DNA of 64,000 bases from VXLM01 sp965242665 (lineage in GTDB: Bacteria; Chloroflexota; Dehalococcoidia; Lucifugimonadales; VXLM01): positions 2,976,001 to 3,040,000 of the forward strand of contig OZ251484.1 of NCBI GenBank assembly GCA_965242665.1, read 5' to 3'. Shown one piece after another: positions 16,712 to 25,819 of this stretch; positions within the stretch are counted from its first letter, which is position 1; each line of letters begins with the position of its first letter. The notes beneath the pieces are model-generated. The model did no database searches and was not told where the DNA came from. It saw only the letters and a program-made list of their open reading frames with translations. The translations under genes and the position numbers were made by a program.

Positions 16712-17662
16712 ATGCGGACGCGGAGACTCGGCAGCGACGGGCCGGAAGTGCCGGTCATCTGCTTCGGCACATGGCCGCTCGGTGGAGCGTTCGGCGCTGT
16801 GGAAGACAAGCAGGCGGTCGATACAGTTCACGCTGCTCTGGATGCGGGTTTGACCTTCATCGACACCGCTGAGAGCTACTTCGACAGCCAGGCCAAGGTC
16901 GGCAAAGCCATCCGAGACCGGCGCGCCGGCGTCTTCCTCGCCACCAAGGTCTCCGGAGCCGATCACTCACCGCAGCATATCGAGGCGGCCCTCTCCGAGA
17001 GCCTCCGGTTGCTGGGGACGGACTATATCGACCTCTATCAGTTACACTCTCCCCAGCCGCAATGGCCCATCGAGGATACAATGGCCGAACTCATCAAGCA
17101 CCGGGACGCTGGGAAGATACGCTACATCGGTGTCTCCAACTTTTCCGCGGAACAGATTCGCGAGGCCTCGCAGTACGGACCAGTGCAAAGCTCCCAACCT
17201 CGGTACAACATCCTGTTTCGACAGTCCGAAGACGACGTCCTTCCCGCATGTAGGGAGTTGGGCATTGGGTCGATCGTCTACTCGGTCATGGCCAAGGGAT
17301 TGCTGGCGGGCAAGTACAAACCAGGACACGAGTTTCCGCCGGATGACGAACGCCACAACTGGCCGCACTTCAAGGGAGAACTCTTCGAGCGCATCTACGC
17401 CGTTACCGAGAATCTAAAGGACTGGGCCCTCAGCAAAGGCCGCGACATTGTCCAACTCGCCATCGCCTGGCCCCTGGCGAATCCCGCGGTAACGTCGAGC
17501 ATCGTCGGAGGCCGCACGCCGCAGCAAGTAGCCCACGACGCCCGAGCCGCCGACTGGGTATTGACCGCCCGCGACCTGAAGGAAATAGACGAGATTCAAG
17601 GGGATCTGCGCCTCGATGCAGTCCCCGTCCCCCGCTGGAGGCGCCGTGATAGACCAGATTGA
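16712..17662 (+). CDS. Aldo/keto reductase
   Basis: A 316-residue NADPH-dependent aldo/keto reductase. The catalytic tetrad is intact: Asp51 and Tyr56 in FIDTAESY, Lys79 in ATKVSG and His112 in LYQLHSPQP. The family signature GKIRYIGVSNFS and the nucleotide-binding SSIVGGRTPQQV segment near the C-terminus are present. The start is ATG 16712 with GGAGG six bases before; the frame also has a TTG two codons upstream. The C-terminal 12 residues (PRWRRRDRPD) are encoded by the 56-bp direct repeat found again at 18614-18669, so the true end of this gene may have been altered by the rearrangement. It probably shared an operon with the TIM-barrel gene now at 18630 before the module between them was inserted. 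Confidence 0.9.
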   Translation: MRTRRLGSDGPEVPVICFGTWPLGGAFGAVEDKQAVDTVHAALDAGLTFIDTAESYFDSQAKVGKAIRDRRAGVFLATKVSGADHSPQHIEAALSESLRLLGTDYIDLYQLHSPQPQWPIEDTMAELIKHRDAGKIRYIGVSNFSAEQIREASQYGPVQSSQPRYNILFRQSEDDVLPACRELGIGSIVYSVMAKGLLAGKYKPGHEFPPDDERHNWPHFKGELFERIYAVTENLKDWALSKGRDIVQLAIAWPLANPAVTSSIVGGRTPQQVAHDARAADWVLTARDLKEIDEIQGDLRLDAVPVPRWRRRDRPD

Positions 17663-17685
17663 TGCCCTCCTGCAAGGTTCGTTCG
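17630..17685 (+). repeat. 56-bp direct repeat, left copy
   Basis: CCCCGCTGGAGGCGCCGTGA... through GGTTCGTTCG is repeated at 18614-18669 with one mismatch (A at 17674, C at the matching place). The left copy covers the last codons of the aldo/keto reductase and a GTG with the first 14 codons of the gene that really starts at 18630; the left version then runs into a stop. The two copies bracket a 928-base segment with two small genes, like a target duplication or a recombination scar. Confidence 0.85.
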
Positions 17686-17788
17686 GCTTGGACGGCAAAT
17701 GAGTAGAGACGATTGGGGTATTCTCTACGCATGCACATGATGGAATACTACCCAGATTCTCTATCGGTCGAGTTGGAGTGGTTGGCGA

Positions 17789-18040
17789 ATGGTGTCGGTT
17801 AAGTTCTCTTCATGTCCGGGCGGTGCGGGTAACCCTAATTGTGAGGACGATGACATGAACGCTGTGCTTTCATGGAGGTGTCGTGCCGGTATGTGCTACA
17901 ATTGCAAGGTACAGGCGGAGCATTGGCTCGTAGTGGGAGAAGGGTCTACAGTGGTCGCTCATGGAGAAGCACCGGGCCTTCCAGCGCTTCCGGAACCGTG
18001 CACTGCTCTCGGTAGAATGAGGATTGCGGTCGCCTTATGA
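17789..18040 (+). CDS. Small 2Fe-2S ferredoxin-like protein
   Basis: An 83-residue protein. The spacing C-x4-C-x2-C in the segment CRAGMCYNCKVQ, a Gly/Val-rich middle and then a fourth Cys in LPEPCTALGRMRIAVAL match the cluster loop and last strand of plant-type [2Fe-2S] ferredoxins (usual CRxGxCxxCkv ... C ... p.g...i). Only the second half of a ferredoxin fold is present, since a full one has 95-100 residues, so it is a shortened or diverged member. A short frame (17731-17802) overlaps its start by 14 bases and could couple translation. The stop overlaps the next gene by four bases (ATGA), so the two are translated together. It lies inside the direct-repeat-bounded segment. The redox partner is unknown. 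Confidence 0.55.
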   Translation: MVSVKFSSCPGGAGNPNCEDDDMNAVLSWRCRAGMCYNCKVQAEHWLVVGEGSTVVAHGEAPGLPALPEPCTALGRMRIAVAL

Positions 18041-18633
18041 AGCTGCTCTACGCATTTCAGAGAGACGACGAACCGGACTCTTGGTCGGAACCGCTAACCC
18101 TTCAGGACGAACAGGGATCCAGCGTCGTGCATCTCCTCACTAAGAGGTCGGGTCCCAGGGACTATATGAGAGGTTTTGGCAGTCTCTTTCGATTCCGACG
18201 TCGACCGAAGGGCCCGCCGCCTCCACCGGATCTGGATGAGAACGGTCTTCCACGCGAGTGGAGGAATGACCTAGCAGAAGACACCGGGTCTCGTTGGTTG
18301 CTCGAAAGGTCGAACGAGCATTGGCCGATATTTGAGAAGTGGTGTGATGCCCACTCACGCACAGCATTCCCAGCCACGTCTGAAACTGTGCTCGGATTCG
18401 TGCTCGATCCACCGGTCAGGGGACGGGAGCTCTATGACGCCTGGTCATCGATAAGGAACCGTCACGAGGCAATCTATTGGCACGAGGACGCATGTCCGTA
18501 TTGTGGGCTCACCCGTGGCTACCGTGTCTACGTACGATCTGATGGTTCTGTCGAAATACCGGACGGTGTGCTAGATCAGTTTGATCTGTCGTTTCTCGAA
18601 GTGGATCCCTATTCCCCGCTGGAGGCGCCGTGA
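18037..18633 (+). CDS. Protein with a tyrosine-recombinase core-binding-like domain and a CPYC motif
   Basis: A 198-residue protein of unknown function. Residues about 90-150 (HWPIFEKWCDAHSRTAFP, then TSETVLGFV, then AWSSIRNRHEAIY) resemble the SAM-like core-binding domain at the N-terminus of tyrosine recombinases, where F..WC...g...lPA....v..yl and a later helix S.I...l.aI..H are typical. The catalytic domain with R-H-R-Y is absent. A CPYC pair follows at about 155-158, which could bind metal or be a redox site. The proline-rich stretch near residue 60 is a linker. The last codons are encoded by the right direct repeat and overlap the start of the next gene. It is translationally coupled to the ferredoxin-like gene before it. 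The role is unknown. Confidence 0.55.
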   Translation: MKLLYAFQRDDEPDSWSEPLTLQDEQGSSVVHLLTKRSGPRDYMRGFGSLFRFRRRPKGPPPPPDLDENGLPREWRNDLAEDTGSRWLLERSNEHWPIFEKWCDAHSRTAFPATSETVLGFVLDPPVRGRELYDAWSSIRNRHEAIYWHEDACPYCGLTRGYRVYVRSDGSVEIPDGVLDQFDLSFLEVDPYSPLEAP

Positions 18634-18669
18634 TAGACCAGATTGATGCCCTCCTGCCAGGTTCGTTCG
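18614..18669 (+). repeat. 56-bp direct repeat, right copy
   Basis: The right copy of the repeat at 17630-17685. Here it encodes the last six codons of the CPYC gene and the first 14 codons (from GTG 18630) of the TIM-barrel gene, and the latter stays open, so this copy is likely the functional junction. Similarity to the left copy may extend about 18 bases further upstream in diverged form. Confidence 0.85.
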
Positions 18670-19421
18670 ATTTTCGGATCCACGCCGGCCCTGAACCCGA
18701 AGGAGAGAGGCGCAGCGACTATCTGGAGGCGGGGCGCGCGGCATACGAGGCGCAGATGGCAGGCTTCGTGCTCATGAAGCACGATTACCCAACCGCCATC
18801 CTCGCATATACCCTGAATCGGATATACCCCGGGCTCCGCGCGGTCGGATCCATCGCACTGAACGACGCCGTGGGCGGCGCGAACCCCGACGCCGTCGAGG
18901 CCTCCGCCAAACTCGGCGCGAAGGTAATATGGATGCAGACGAGGAGCGCCGCTTCCAACGAGCCTCTCACGTATGAGAGCGGTCTGGCATCAGTGCTCGA
19001 AGTGGCCAAAACCTACGACTTGGTCGTGGCCGCGTCGCATGGCGGCTTGGACGCGACCCTGACCACTGCCCGCCTTGCCCACTCAGTTGGCGTAGAGCGG
19101 CTCGTTCTGACCAACCCGGCGGCCAGGTTCGGCGCGGAAGCTGCCGCCGAGCTGCTGTCATTCGGCGCGTATGTGGAACTGCCGTTCCTGTCGTATTACC
19201 CTGCCGTGGATGCTGGAAAACGCTTGTACTCGGACATCGAGGCTGTCGGCGCGAACCGCTGCATCGTCTCGACCGACTTTGGGCAGTGGATGAACCCTCC
19301 GCCGGACGAAGGGATGCGAATGGCTATCGCCGCGATGCTCGACGCAGGGATGAGCGCGGACGATGTCGACGCGGTAGTGCGGCAAAATCCACTCGACGTT
19401 CTGGGCATCTCCGCAGATTGA
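18630..19421 (+). CDS. TIM-barrel amidohydrolase-like protein (DUF6282 type)
   Basis: A 263-residue protein. The start DFRIHAGPEP is the first strand of a metal-dependent hydrolase barrel (usual D.H.H), here with Arg in place of the first His. Later come AASHGGLDATL at a position where a metal His is common, STDFGQWMNP with the conserved Asp of the last strand, and VVRQNPLDVLGI, the N-P-x-x-L-G ending of many amidohydrolases. This combination is typical of the DUF6282 group, whose substrate is not known. The GTG start at 18630 overlaps the previous gene by four bases. The first Arg (for His) and only partial metal ligands mean that metal binding may differ from classical members. Confidence 0.7.
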   Translation: MIDQIDALLPGSFDFRIHAGPEPEGERRSDYLEAGRAAYEAQMAGFVLMKHDYPTAILAYTLNRIYPGLRAVGSIALNDAVGGANPDAVEASAKLGAKVIWMQTRSAASNEPLTYESGLASVLEVAKTYDLVVAASHGGLDATLTTARLAHSVGVERLVLTNPAARFGAEAAAELLSFGAYVELPFLSYYPAVDAGKRLYSDIEAVGANRCIVSTDFGQWMNPPPDEGMRMAIAAMLDAGMSADDVDAVVRQNPLDVLGISAD

Positions 19422-19428
19422 CGCTGCG

Positions 19429-20973
19429 TCAATGCTTGAAATGGCGGACACCGGTGAAGACCATCGCGACCCCCGCCTTGTTGGCGGCGTCTATGACCTC
19501 GTCGTCGCGCACTGACCCACCCGGCTGCACGATCGCTGCGACCCCGCCCCGACTGGCGGCCTCCACATTGTCCGCGAACGGCATGTAAGCATCGGACGCC
19601 AAAGCGCTCCCAGCCGCACTGTGTCCGGCGCTCTCAATCGCCAGACGGATGCTAGTGACTCGATTTGGCTGTCCCGTGCCCATCCCTACGAGGGCATTGT
19701 CCCTTCCCAATACGATGGCGTTGGATTTGACGTGCTTGGCGGCCCGCCAGGCGAAGGCTAGGTCTGCAAGCTGGAGCGCGGTTGGGGCCCGCTCGGTGAC
19801 GACCGTCCATGCCGCCGGGTCTTCCTCAATCTTGTCTGTACTCTGAATGAGCGCCCCGCCCGACACGAGCCGCATATCGGAGTTGTCGAACCCTCCCTCC
19901 GATGCGGTCGCTTTCAATATCCGCGCCTGCTTTCGCCGCTTCAGAATCGCGAGGGCCTGCGGCTCGTAATCGGGCGCGATGATGACGTGATAGAGCGTGC
20001 CGCGCATGGCCTCCGCCGCCGCGGTCGTCAGCGGACGGTTGTAAGCGGCGATGCCTCCATACGCCGACACCGGATCCCCTGCGAGAGCGCGCCGGTACGC
20101 GGTTGGTTGGTCCGGGTGCACCGCAAGGCCGCAGGGGTTGAGATGCTTGACGATGCAGGCCGCCGCCTCTGGGAAATCCAATACGCACGACCACGCCGCA
20201 TCTGCGTCGAGATAGTTGGTAAATGACATATCGATGCCGTGCAGCTGCTCCGCGTTCACGATGCCCCCGGCCCCCAACGGGTCTGCGTAGACGCCGCCAG
20301 ACTGATGAGGATTCTCTCCGTAACGCAGATCTGCGGCCTTCTCGAACCCGATTGCGAGTTGGGCCGCAGACGGGGCATCTCCGTCGCTGAGGTACCGCGA
20401 AATCGCCGTGTCGTATTGTGCGACGTGTCGAAACGCCTTGGCTGCCAGTCGCTTTCGCTCGTCTATCGTCAGTACATCTACGATGTTTTGCTTGTCCGCT
20501 CGACGTTGGATGCGCTCGCCGATCCACCCGTAGTCGTTGGGATCTACGACTACTGTTACCGATTGGAAGTTTTTCGCCGCTGCGCGAATCATCGCCGGAC
20601 CCCCGATGTCTATATTCTCCACGGCCTCTCCGATGGTCGCGCTAGGCTTGCGGATGGTCTTGACGAACGGATACAGGTTTCCCACGACTAAATCGATCGG
20701 CTCGATTCCGTGCTCGCGGAGTTCGTCGATGTCCGCCGCCGTGCCGCGCCGCGCAAGGATGCCGGCGTGAACGACGGGATGCACCGTCTTTACTCGGCCA
20801 CCCAATATCTCTGGAAATCCAGTCACCTCGGAAATGAGCACGGCGGGACTTCCGGCCTCGGAGAGCGCGCGATGAGTTCCTCCAGTGCTTACGATCTCGA
20901 AGCCGGCCTCGACGAGTACGCCGGCAAACTCCACGATTCCCGTCCGATCCGATACGCTAACGAGCGCTCTCAT
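19429..20973 (-). CDS. purH: Bifunctional AICAR formyltransferase / IMP cyclohydrolase PurH
   Basis: PurH performs the last two steps of IMP synthesis: formyl transfer from 10-formyl-tetrahydrofolate to AICAR, then ring closure. The protein is 514 residues, as usual. The N-terminal cyclohydrolase domain has LVSVSDRTGI, STGGTHRAL and GGRVKTVHPVVHAGIL. The transformylase domain shows RYGENPHQ, CIVKHLNPCGLAV with the Lys-His catalytic pair, and ends with SDAYMPFADNVEAA, QPGGSVRDDEVI and FTGVRHFKH. It lies downstream of purF-purM on the same strand with a gap of 136 bases, so it is probably part of the same transcription unit. It uses the formyl-folate supply that Fhs (45-47 kb) could provide. 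Confidence 0.97.
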   Translation of the reverse strand: MRALVSVSDRTGIVEFAGVLVEAGFEIVSTGGTHRALSEAGSPAVLISEVTGFPEILGGRVKTVHPVVHAGILARRGTAADIDELREHGIEPIDLVVGNLYPFVKTIRKPSATIGEAVENIDIGGPAMIRAAAKNFQSVTVVVDPNDYGWIGERIQRRADKQNIVDVLTIDERKRLAAKAFRHVAQYDTAISRYLSDGDAPSAAQLAIGFEKAADLRYGENPHQSGGVYADPLGAGGIVNAEQLHGIDMSFTNYLDADAAWSCVLDFPEAAACIVKHLNPCGLAVHPDQPTAYRRALAGDPVSAYGGIAAYNRPLTTAAAEAMRGTLYHVIIAPDYEPQALAILKRRKQARILKATASEGGFDNSDMRLVSGGALIQSTDKIEEDPAAWTVVTERAPTALQLADLAFAWRAAKHVKSNAIVLGRDNALVGMGTGQPNRVTSIRLAIESAGHSAAGSALASDAYMPFADNVEAASRGGVAAIVQPGGSVRDDEVIDAANKAGVAMVFTGVRHFKH

Positions 20974-21109
20974 CTACCATGCCCTCCTTGGACTTGCTGC
21001 GGGGTGCGAACGGAAGAATGAAACCTCGTTTGACTGCAGCGGTCCGTGCGCTGGTGCGCCGGATGGAACTATCGGGGAGGAAATATGGCCGCTGATCTGA
21101 AGCGAACAT

Positions 21110-22135
21110 CTATAGATTGACCCGCCGCTCTCCGGACGCTCGGACGACCTCGCCAACGATCCGAGAGTCGGGTATGAGAGGACCGACGTCGCCTGCGCGC
21201 GCCTGATCGCAGACTAGCACCATCCCCAATCCCATGTTGAACACGCGGTACATCTCGTCCGCTCCGATCCCGCATCGTTCCTGCAAGAGCGTAAATACAG
21301 GAGGAATCTCCCAGGTGGACGGATCGAAATGAGCCCCCAGCCCGTTGGGAAGGGTTCGAGGAACGTTCCCTCTCAATCCACCGCCGGTTATGTGCGCCAT
21401 TCCCTTTAGCAGTCCGAGCGCAGGACGCACTATGGGATAGTAGGAGCGATGGGGCCGCAACAGCGCCTCTCCGAGGGCCCCGCCTAACTCGTCATGGTGT
21501 TCGAAGAGGGGCGAAGGGTCGTCGTCAAGACCGAGAACGTGCCGAACGAGGGAAAAGCCGTTAGTGTGCAGTCCGTTCGATGGAATGCCCATCAATAGAT
21601 CGCCTTCTTGTATGGTCGAGCCGTCCAACATCTCGTCTTTCTCTACTGCGCCGACCGCGAACCCTGATAAGTCGAACTCGCCTTCCGTAAACAATCCCGG
21701 CAATTCCGACGTTTCCCCTCCCATGAGCGCACAGCCGCACTCGATGCACGCCGCGGTAATGCCCCGCACGATCGACTCGACCACGTCCGCGTCGATTTTT
21801 CCCATGGCGATATAGTCAAGGAAGAACAAAGGCTTCGCTCCAGATACGATGACGTCGTTGACGCATGCGTTCACCGCGTCCTGCCCAAGCCCCTCGAATT
21901 GCCGCATCGCCAGCGCAATCTTGAGCTTGGTGCCAACGTTGTCGGCGCCCGATACGAGGACTGGAGCTCGATAGCCGGACAACTCGAACAGCCCCCCGAA
22001 TCCGCCGACCCCGCCGATCGTCTCTGGGCCGTGCGTAGCCGCGGCGAGCGGCGAGATGCGCCGCTTGGCCTCATCGGCCGCCGCCAAATCTACGCCGGCG
22101 GCTTTGTAGGTCTCGGATCTTTCTTGCGAGCGCAT
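21110..22135 (-). CDS. purM: Phosphoribosylformylglycinamidine cyclo-ligase PurM
   Basis: PurM (AIR synthetase) closes the imidazole ring of purines with ATP. From the ATG at 22135 it has 341 residues, typical of the family. YKAAGVDLAAADEAKRRI is the conserved N-terminus, and VSGADNVGTKLKIAL, GAKPLFFLDYIAMGKID, LMGGETSELPGLF, NGLHTNGFSLVRHV and THITGGGL-like (AHITGGGLRGNVPRTLP) are the ATP- and substrate-binding signatures. The longer frame starting at 22201 adds only read-through sequence. The ATG overlaps the purF stop codon in an ATGA (22132-22137 region), so translation is coupled to purF. Purine operon gene order F-M is common. Confidence 0.97.
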   Translation of the reverse strand: MRSQERSETYKAAGVDLAAADEAKRRISPLAAATHGPETIGGVGGFGGLFELSGYRAPVLVSGADNVGTKLKIALAMRQFEGLGQDAVNACVNDVIVSGAKPLFFLDYIAMGKIDADVVESIVRGITAACIECGCALMGGETSELPGLFTEGEFDLSGFAVGAVEKDEMLDGSTIQEGDLLMGIPSNGLHTNGFSLVRHVLGLDDDPSPLFEHHDELGGALGEALLRPHRSYYPIVRPALGLLKGMAHITGGGLRGNVPRTLPNGLGAHFDPSTWEIPPVFTLLQERCGIGADEMYRVFNMGLGMVLVCDQARAGDVGPLIPDSRIVGEVVRASGERRVNL

Positions 22136-23541
22136 CAGACTTCTAGGGCCAGCTTGTCCATCTCGAGTTGGACGGGGATAGGCTGGTTGCCGTCGAAACA
22201 CGCCATGCAGTTCCGTTCCTTTATCGTTCCGATAGCGCGAAGGAGGCCTGGAATACTGAGATATCCCAAAGAATCTGCGCCCACGAAATCACGAATAGTC
22301 TCCACGTCTCGACTGGAAGCGAGAAGCTCGGTCCGCGTCGGGAAGTCCACGCCCAGATGGCAGGGGTATTGGATGGGCGGGGACGAAATGCGCAGGTGAA
22401 CTTCCTTCGCTCCTCCTCGTCGAAGCATTGCTACGACCTGCGCCTGAGTTGTGCCGCGCACGATAGTATCGTCGACCACAACGAGCCGTTTTCCCTTGAT
22501 GTTTTCCAAAAGCGGGTTGTATTTCATGCCCACTCCCATATCCCGCAGGCGCTGGTCGGGCAGGATGAAAGTGCGTCCGACGTATCTGTTCTTGATGAGC
22601 CCTTCTTCGAACGGAACGCCTGATTCATCTGCGTACCCAACCGCGGCCGGAGTACCCGAATCGGGAACCCCGATTACCATGTCCGCGTCGACAGGATGCT
22701 CCTTGGCGAGTTCTCCGCCCATAGCCTTGCGGCTGTTGTAGACGAGGCGACCTTCGATGACGCTATCCGCTCTCGCCATGTAGATATGCTCGAATATGCA
22801 GGGTGATCGGCTCCGATCGAGTATGTGTCGATGTACTGTCTGCAGGCCGCTCGCGTCCACCCGCACGGCCTCCCCCGGGTGCACGTCTCGAATGTAGTTG
22901 GCTCCAATTTGATCCAGCGCGCAAGTTTCGGATGCGATCACCCATCCGCCGTCGACCTTGCCGATGCACAGTGGACGCACGCCCAGCGGATCGCGTACGC
23001 CGTACACCGCGTCTTTCGTCATCATGGTAAGGGAGTACGCCCCTTGGAGACGGCGCATGGCGTACGCGATCCGTCCATCCATATCGCTTGCCGGAGCATT
23101 GGTCATCAAGTGCGCGATGATCTCGGAGTCGCTCGTGGACGTGAACTCCATCCCCCATTCTTCCAACTCCGCCCGCAAGTCCCAGGCGTTGACGATGTTG
23201 CCGTTATGCGCGAGCGCAATCTCGCCGTCCGGCCCCCGAGAGCAGATCGGTTGAGCGTTCTCTATGTTGCTGCTACCGGTTGTGGAGTAGCGGGTATGGC
23301 CAATTCCCAAATGGCCTGTAAGGAGGGTTAGGTCGTCTTCATCGAACGCCTGGGTGATGAGGCCCATCGACGTCCTACATCTAATTCTCGCACCGTCGCC
23401 CGTCGCAATACCCGCGCTCTCCTGCCCGCGATGCTGGAGCGCATGAAGGCCGAAGAAGGTGATCCGCGCCGCATCCTCTCCGTGCAGGTATGTTCCAACG
23501 ATGCCGCAGGATTCCCGCGGAGTATCCGTTGGAAGAGACAT
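22135..23541 (-). CDS. purF: Amidophosphoribosyltransferase PurF
   Basis: PurF takes glutamine and PRPP to phosphoribosylamine, the first committed step in purine synthesis. From the ATG at 23541 there are 11 residues before Cys12 (PRESCGIVG); in B. subtilis-type enzymes an 11-residue propeptide is removed to expose that Cys as the N-terminal nucleophile, which supports this start over the ATGs at 23562 and 23610. GLHALQHRGQESAGI and the glutaminase site follow. The PRPP motif VVVDDTIVRGTT and the cysteines near GADSLGYLSIPGLL and ERNCMACFDG, which fit a [4Fe-4S] type enzyme, are present. It is the first gene of the purF-purM-(purH) unit. Confidence 0.96.
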   Translation of the reverse strand: MSLPTDTPRESCGIVGTYLHGEDAARITFFGLHALQHRGQESAGIATGDGARIRCRTSMGLITQAFDEDDLTLLTGHLGIGHTRYSTTGSSNIENAQPICSRGPDGEIALAHNGNIVNAWDLRAELEEWGMEFTSTSDSEIIAHLMTNAPASDMDGRIAYAMRRLQGAYSLTMMTKDAVYGVRDPLGVRPLCIGKVDGGWVIASETCALDQIGANYIRDVHPGEAVRVDASGLQTVHRHILDRSRSPCIFEHIYMARADSVIEGRLVYNSRKAMGGELAKEHPVDADMVIGVPDSGTPAAVGYADESGVPFEEGLIKNRYVGRTFILPDQRLRDMGVGMKYNPLLENIKGKRLVVVDDTIVRGTTQAQVVAMLRRGGAKEVHLRISSPPIQYPCHLGVDFPTRTELLASSRDVETIRDFVGADSLGYLSIPGLLRAIGTIKERNCMACFDGNQPIPVQLEMDKLALEV

Positions 23542-23895
23542 CCTCACCCCCTGACGCGGCATGAATCCAGGCACCGTATCACCGTCATACGTATTATAGA
23601 GTTTCCGCAACCGAGAGTCAACGCAGACGTGGTTGCGTCTCCAAGGAGTCGACGCAGATGACGATAAGGACAGGTGAGCCGTCGCCGTCGCCTCGCAGGC
23701 GGTTTAGCCATCCAACGCGCGACGCCCCCCCAGTCCAAATTCGGACTCGGCAATGAGGCGTACCGGCGGTATTTCCATCATAGAAATCTCTCTCTTCAAT
23801 TGTCTTCTCTGGAAGGGACGTTGCACAACTGTACGCGATTGCGCCAAGGCTGGGTAGATATGGTTGCCGGGAGCAGATTAGAGGAGGTATGAAGA

Positions 23896-25149
23896 TCATC
23901 TGGGTGCTTCTGACTGCGCGGTGCGCGCTCTGATCGACGGCATGAGCAAGCCAATGAGAACCAGCAGCGCCAAGCTGGCGCCTGCGGTAATCGACATCGC
24001 TGTTGGAGCGCCGAGCCGGTCCGCTATCGCCCCGACGACCAGCGAACCGATCGGACTTGTGCCAATCGCCAGGCTGACCACCCCCAACGCCTTTCCCCGC
24101 ATCCCTGCTCGCGCGACGACCATGACGACCGTCGCCTGCATGGTGGAGAATCCTGCGATGCAGAACCCGAGCAGCAACAACAGCGCCATCGACGTCGCGT
24201 AGACCTCGGAGAAGGAAAAGGCCAGTAGACATGCGGATCCCGCTATCGAACCCGCAAGGAAGATACGTCCATGGCGCTGGACATTGGTCATGGACGCTAT
24301 CGCTATGGCGCCTGCAGATGCGCCAAATCCAGAAATCGAATCCATTAGCCCCATCAAGTCCGGTCCCACTCCCAACACGTCTCTCGCGATCACGGGAATG
24401 AGAAAACGGTATGGGAAGAACAGGACGTTCATGACGACGGTGACCAGCACCACGGCTAGCAGAATGCGGTTCCGGAGCGTGTACCGGAGCCCGACGAGCA
24501 GGTCTACTGCGATCCGGCGTCTGGTAAGCGGGGTGCGTCCTATCCTCTCTGATCGAAGCGCCCAAACCAAGAGTACGGAGACCATGTAGAAGAGTACGAC
24601 CGCAGCATATCCGCCAGCTACGTCCGCTAATCCGATCAAGATTCCCGCGAGCGCGGGCGCAGCCATATAGCTAGCGTTCATACCGATCGAGTCCAGAGCC
24701 ACGGCGTTCGTGACCCCGGAAGTGCCCACGATATCGTGGATCATCGCCTTCCGCGCCGGCGTCTCCAGCGCCCAGGCTGCGCCGACGACCATGATAGCCG
24801 CGTATGCGTGCCAGTATTGCTCTTCTCCCGCGATGAGAATCGCCGACATGGATACGGCCGCAGCCAAACTCACCGTTTGCGTCGTCCGAACCAATGTGAC
24901 GCGGTTGAATCTATCCGCCAACACTCCACTCAGTAGCCCCACGAAGAGCATTGGCATGAGAGCGAAGAAGCCGACGAGAGATACCATCCACGCCGAATCG
25001 GTAAGATCCAATACCATCCATCCCAGAAGAGTCGTCTGCATCCACCTCGACATGAGAGAGCAGAAGTTCGCAGGCCACAAGACCCGGTAACCGGGATGAC
25101 GGAACGCCGCAAACGTGCGAGGGAATTGGGTCTGGCCGAGGATCCTCAC
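23896..25149 (-). CDS. MFS transporter, drug/siderophore exporter type
   Basis: A 417-residue member of the major facilitator superfamily with 12 predicted membrane helices. The loop GVLADRFNRVTLVRTTQT between helices 2 and 3 matches the family signature G.laDr.gRr, and the sequence style is that of the MFS_3 / enterobactin-exporter group (FAAFRHPGYRVLWPANFCSLMSRWMQTTLLGWMVLDLT at the start). Substrate is unknown. A second, different member lies at 46.9-48.2 kb. The segment on the 3' side (about 23542-23895) carries no gene. Upstream (25150-25282) is a short gap to a lipoprotein gene on the same strand. Confidence 0.88.
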   Translation of the reverse strand: MRILGQTQFPRTFAAFRHPGYRVLWPANFCSLMSRWMQTTLLGWMVLDLTDSAWMVSLVGFFALMPMLFVGLLSGVLADRFNRVTLVRTTQTVSLAAAVSMSAILIAGEEQYWHAYAAIMVVGAAWALETPARKAMIHDIVGTSGVTNAVALDSIGMNASYMAAPALAGILIGLADVAGGYAAVVLFYMVSVLLVWALRSERIGRTPLTRRRIAVDLLVGLRYTLRNRILLAVVLVTVVMNVLFFPYRFLIPVIARDVLGVGPDLMGLMDSISGFGASAGAIAIASMTNVQRHGRIFLAGSIAGSACLLAFSFSEVYATSMALLLLLGFCIAGFSTMQATVVMVVARAGMRGKALGVVSLAIGTSPIGSLVVGAIADRLGAPTAMSITAGASLALLVLIGLLMPSIRARTAQSEAPR

Positions 25150-25282
25150 GCTTGAATCCGACCAGTGCGAGAGCGGGATCGAGCAGCTTGCGGCAATGTT
25201 CCCTTGTGATGGATCCCATCGCCGCGAGACGAACCCGCTGACGATGATCCAGCGGACGAGGCGTCGACATTGTGCATTGCAG

Positions 25283-25819
25283 TCAGTCTCGTGCAGGGGA
25301 GACTTTCCAACGAACGATTGCAGTAGCGGGTATCAGCTCGATGAGGCAATCTCGATTCTCGAATTTCAAAACATATTCGCCTTCCGACGCCGCGAAGAAG
25401 GCATACTGTGAGTCGTAGAAATAGTGTTGCGGCGTCTCTTGTGCGGTGTTCTGCCGCGGGGCAAGCGTTTGGAGCACGTTCCCAAATGAGTCGACCAACC
25501 TGGGAATACCGCAGATATAGTTGGGGTGTTTCTCTTGCTTGACCTGAACGGTCACCTCGATGCGTTCCCCCACGGCTGCCGTGATGGTGGACTGTTGGAA
25601 CGCCGACTCGAGCAGGTCGAATTCAATCTGGGGAAGACTGCGCTCTGAAGTAATGCTCGATGTTCCGCTGTCCACTGATGAACCGCAGGCGGGCAGCAAC
25701 AGAATCGCTGCGGACAGCATTGGGACCAGCCGCCTCGCAACTGCGCCTCCCCGGATCCTGACACGACTGCGGGCGACAGCGGTGCAGTCTGCACCGCGGG
25801 CTCTGGACTCTACCGGCAT
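25283..25819 (-). CDS. Putative secreted lipoprotein
   Basis: A small protein of unknown function. After a basic stretch (RIRGGAVARRLVP) comes the hydrophobic segment MLSAAILLLPAC followed by GSS, a lipobox-like end with Cys as the acylated residue. The mature part of about 130 residues begins with a Ser/Thr-rich linker and contains a beta-rich domain with YICGIPRLVDSFGNVLQTL and a C-terminal EGEYVLKFENRDC-type strand, resembling small extracytoplasmic ligand-binding or GOLD-like domains. The start is uncertain: the ATG at 25819 is used here, but the frame is open to 25927. It diverges from rsfS. Confidence 0.5.
   Translation of the reverse strand: MPVESRARGADCTAVARSRVRIRGGAVARRLVPMLSAAILLLPACGSSVDSGTSSITSERSLPQIEFDLLESAFQQSTITAAVGERIEVTVQVKQEKHPNYICGIPRLVDSFGNVLQTLAPRQNTAQETPQHYFYDSQYAFFAASEGEYVLKFENRDCLIELIPATAIVRWKVSPARD

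Noticed and set aside
23618..24565. A 315-codon minus strand open frame
   Set aside because: It overlaps the MFS gene in another frame and its composition (many Arg, Gly, Ser) is that of a shadow frame.
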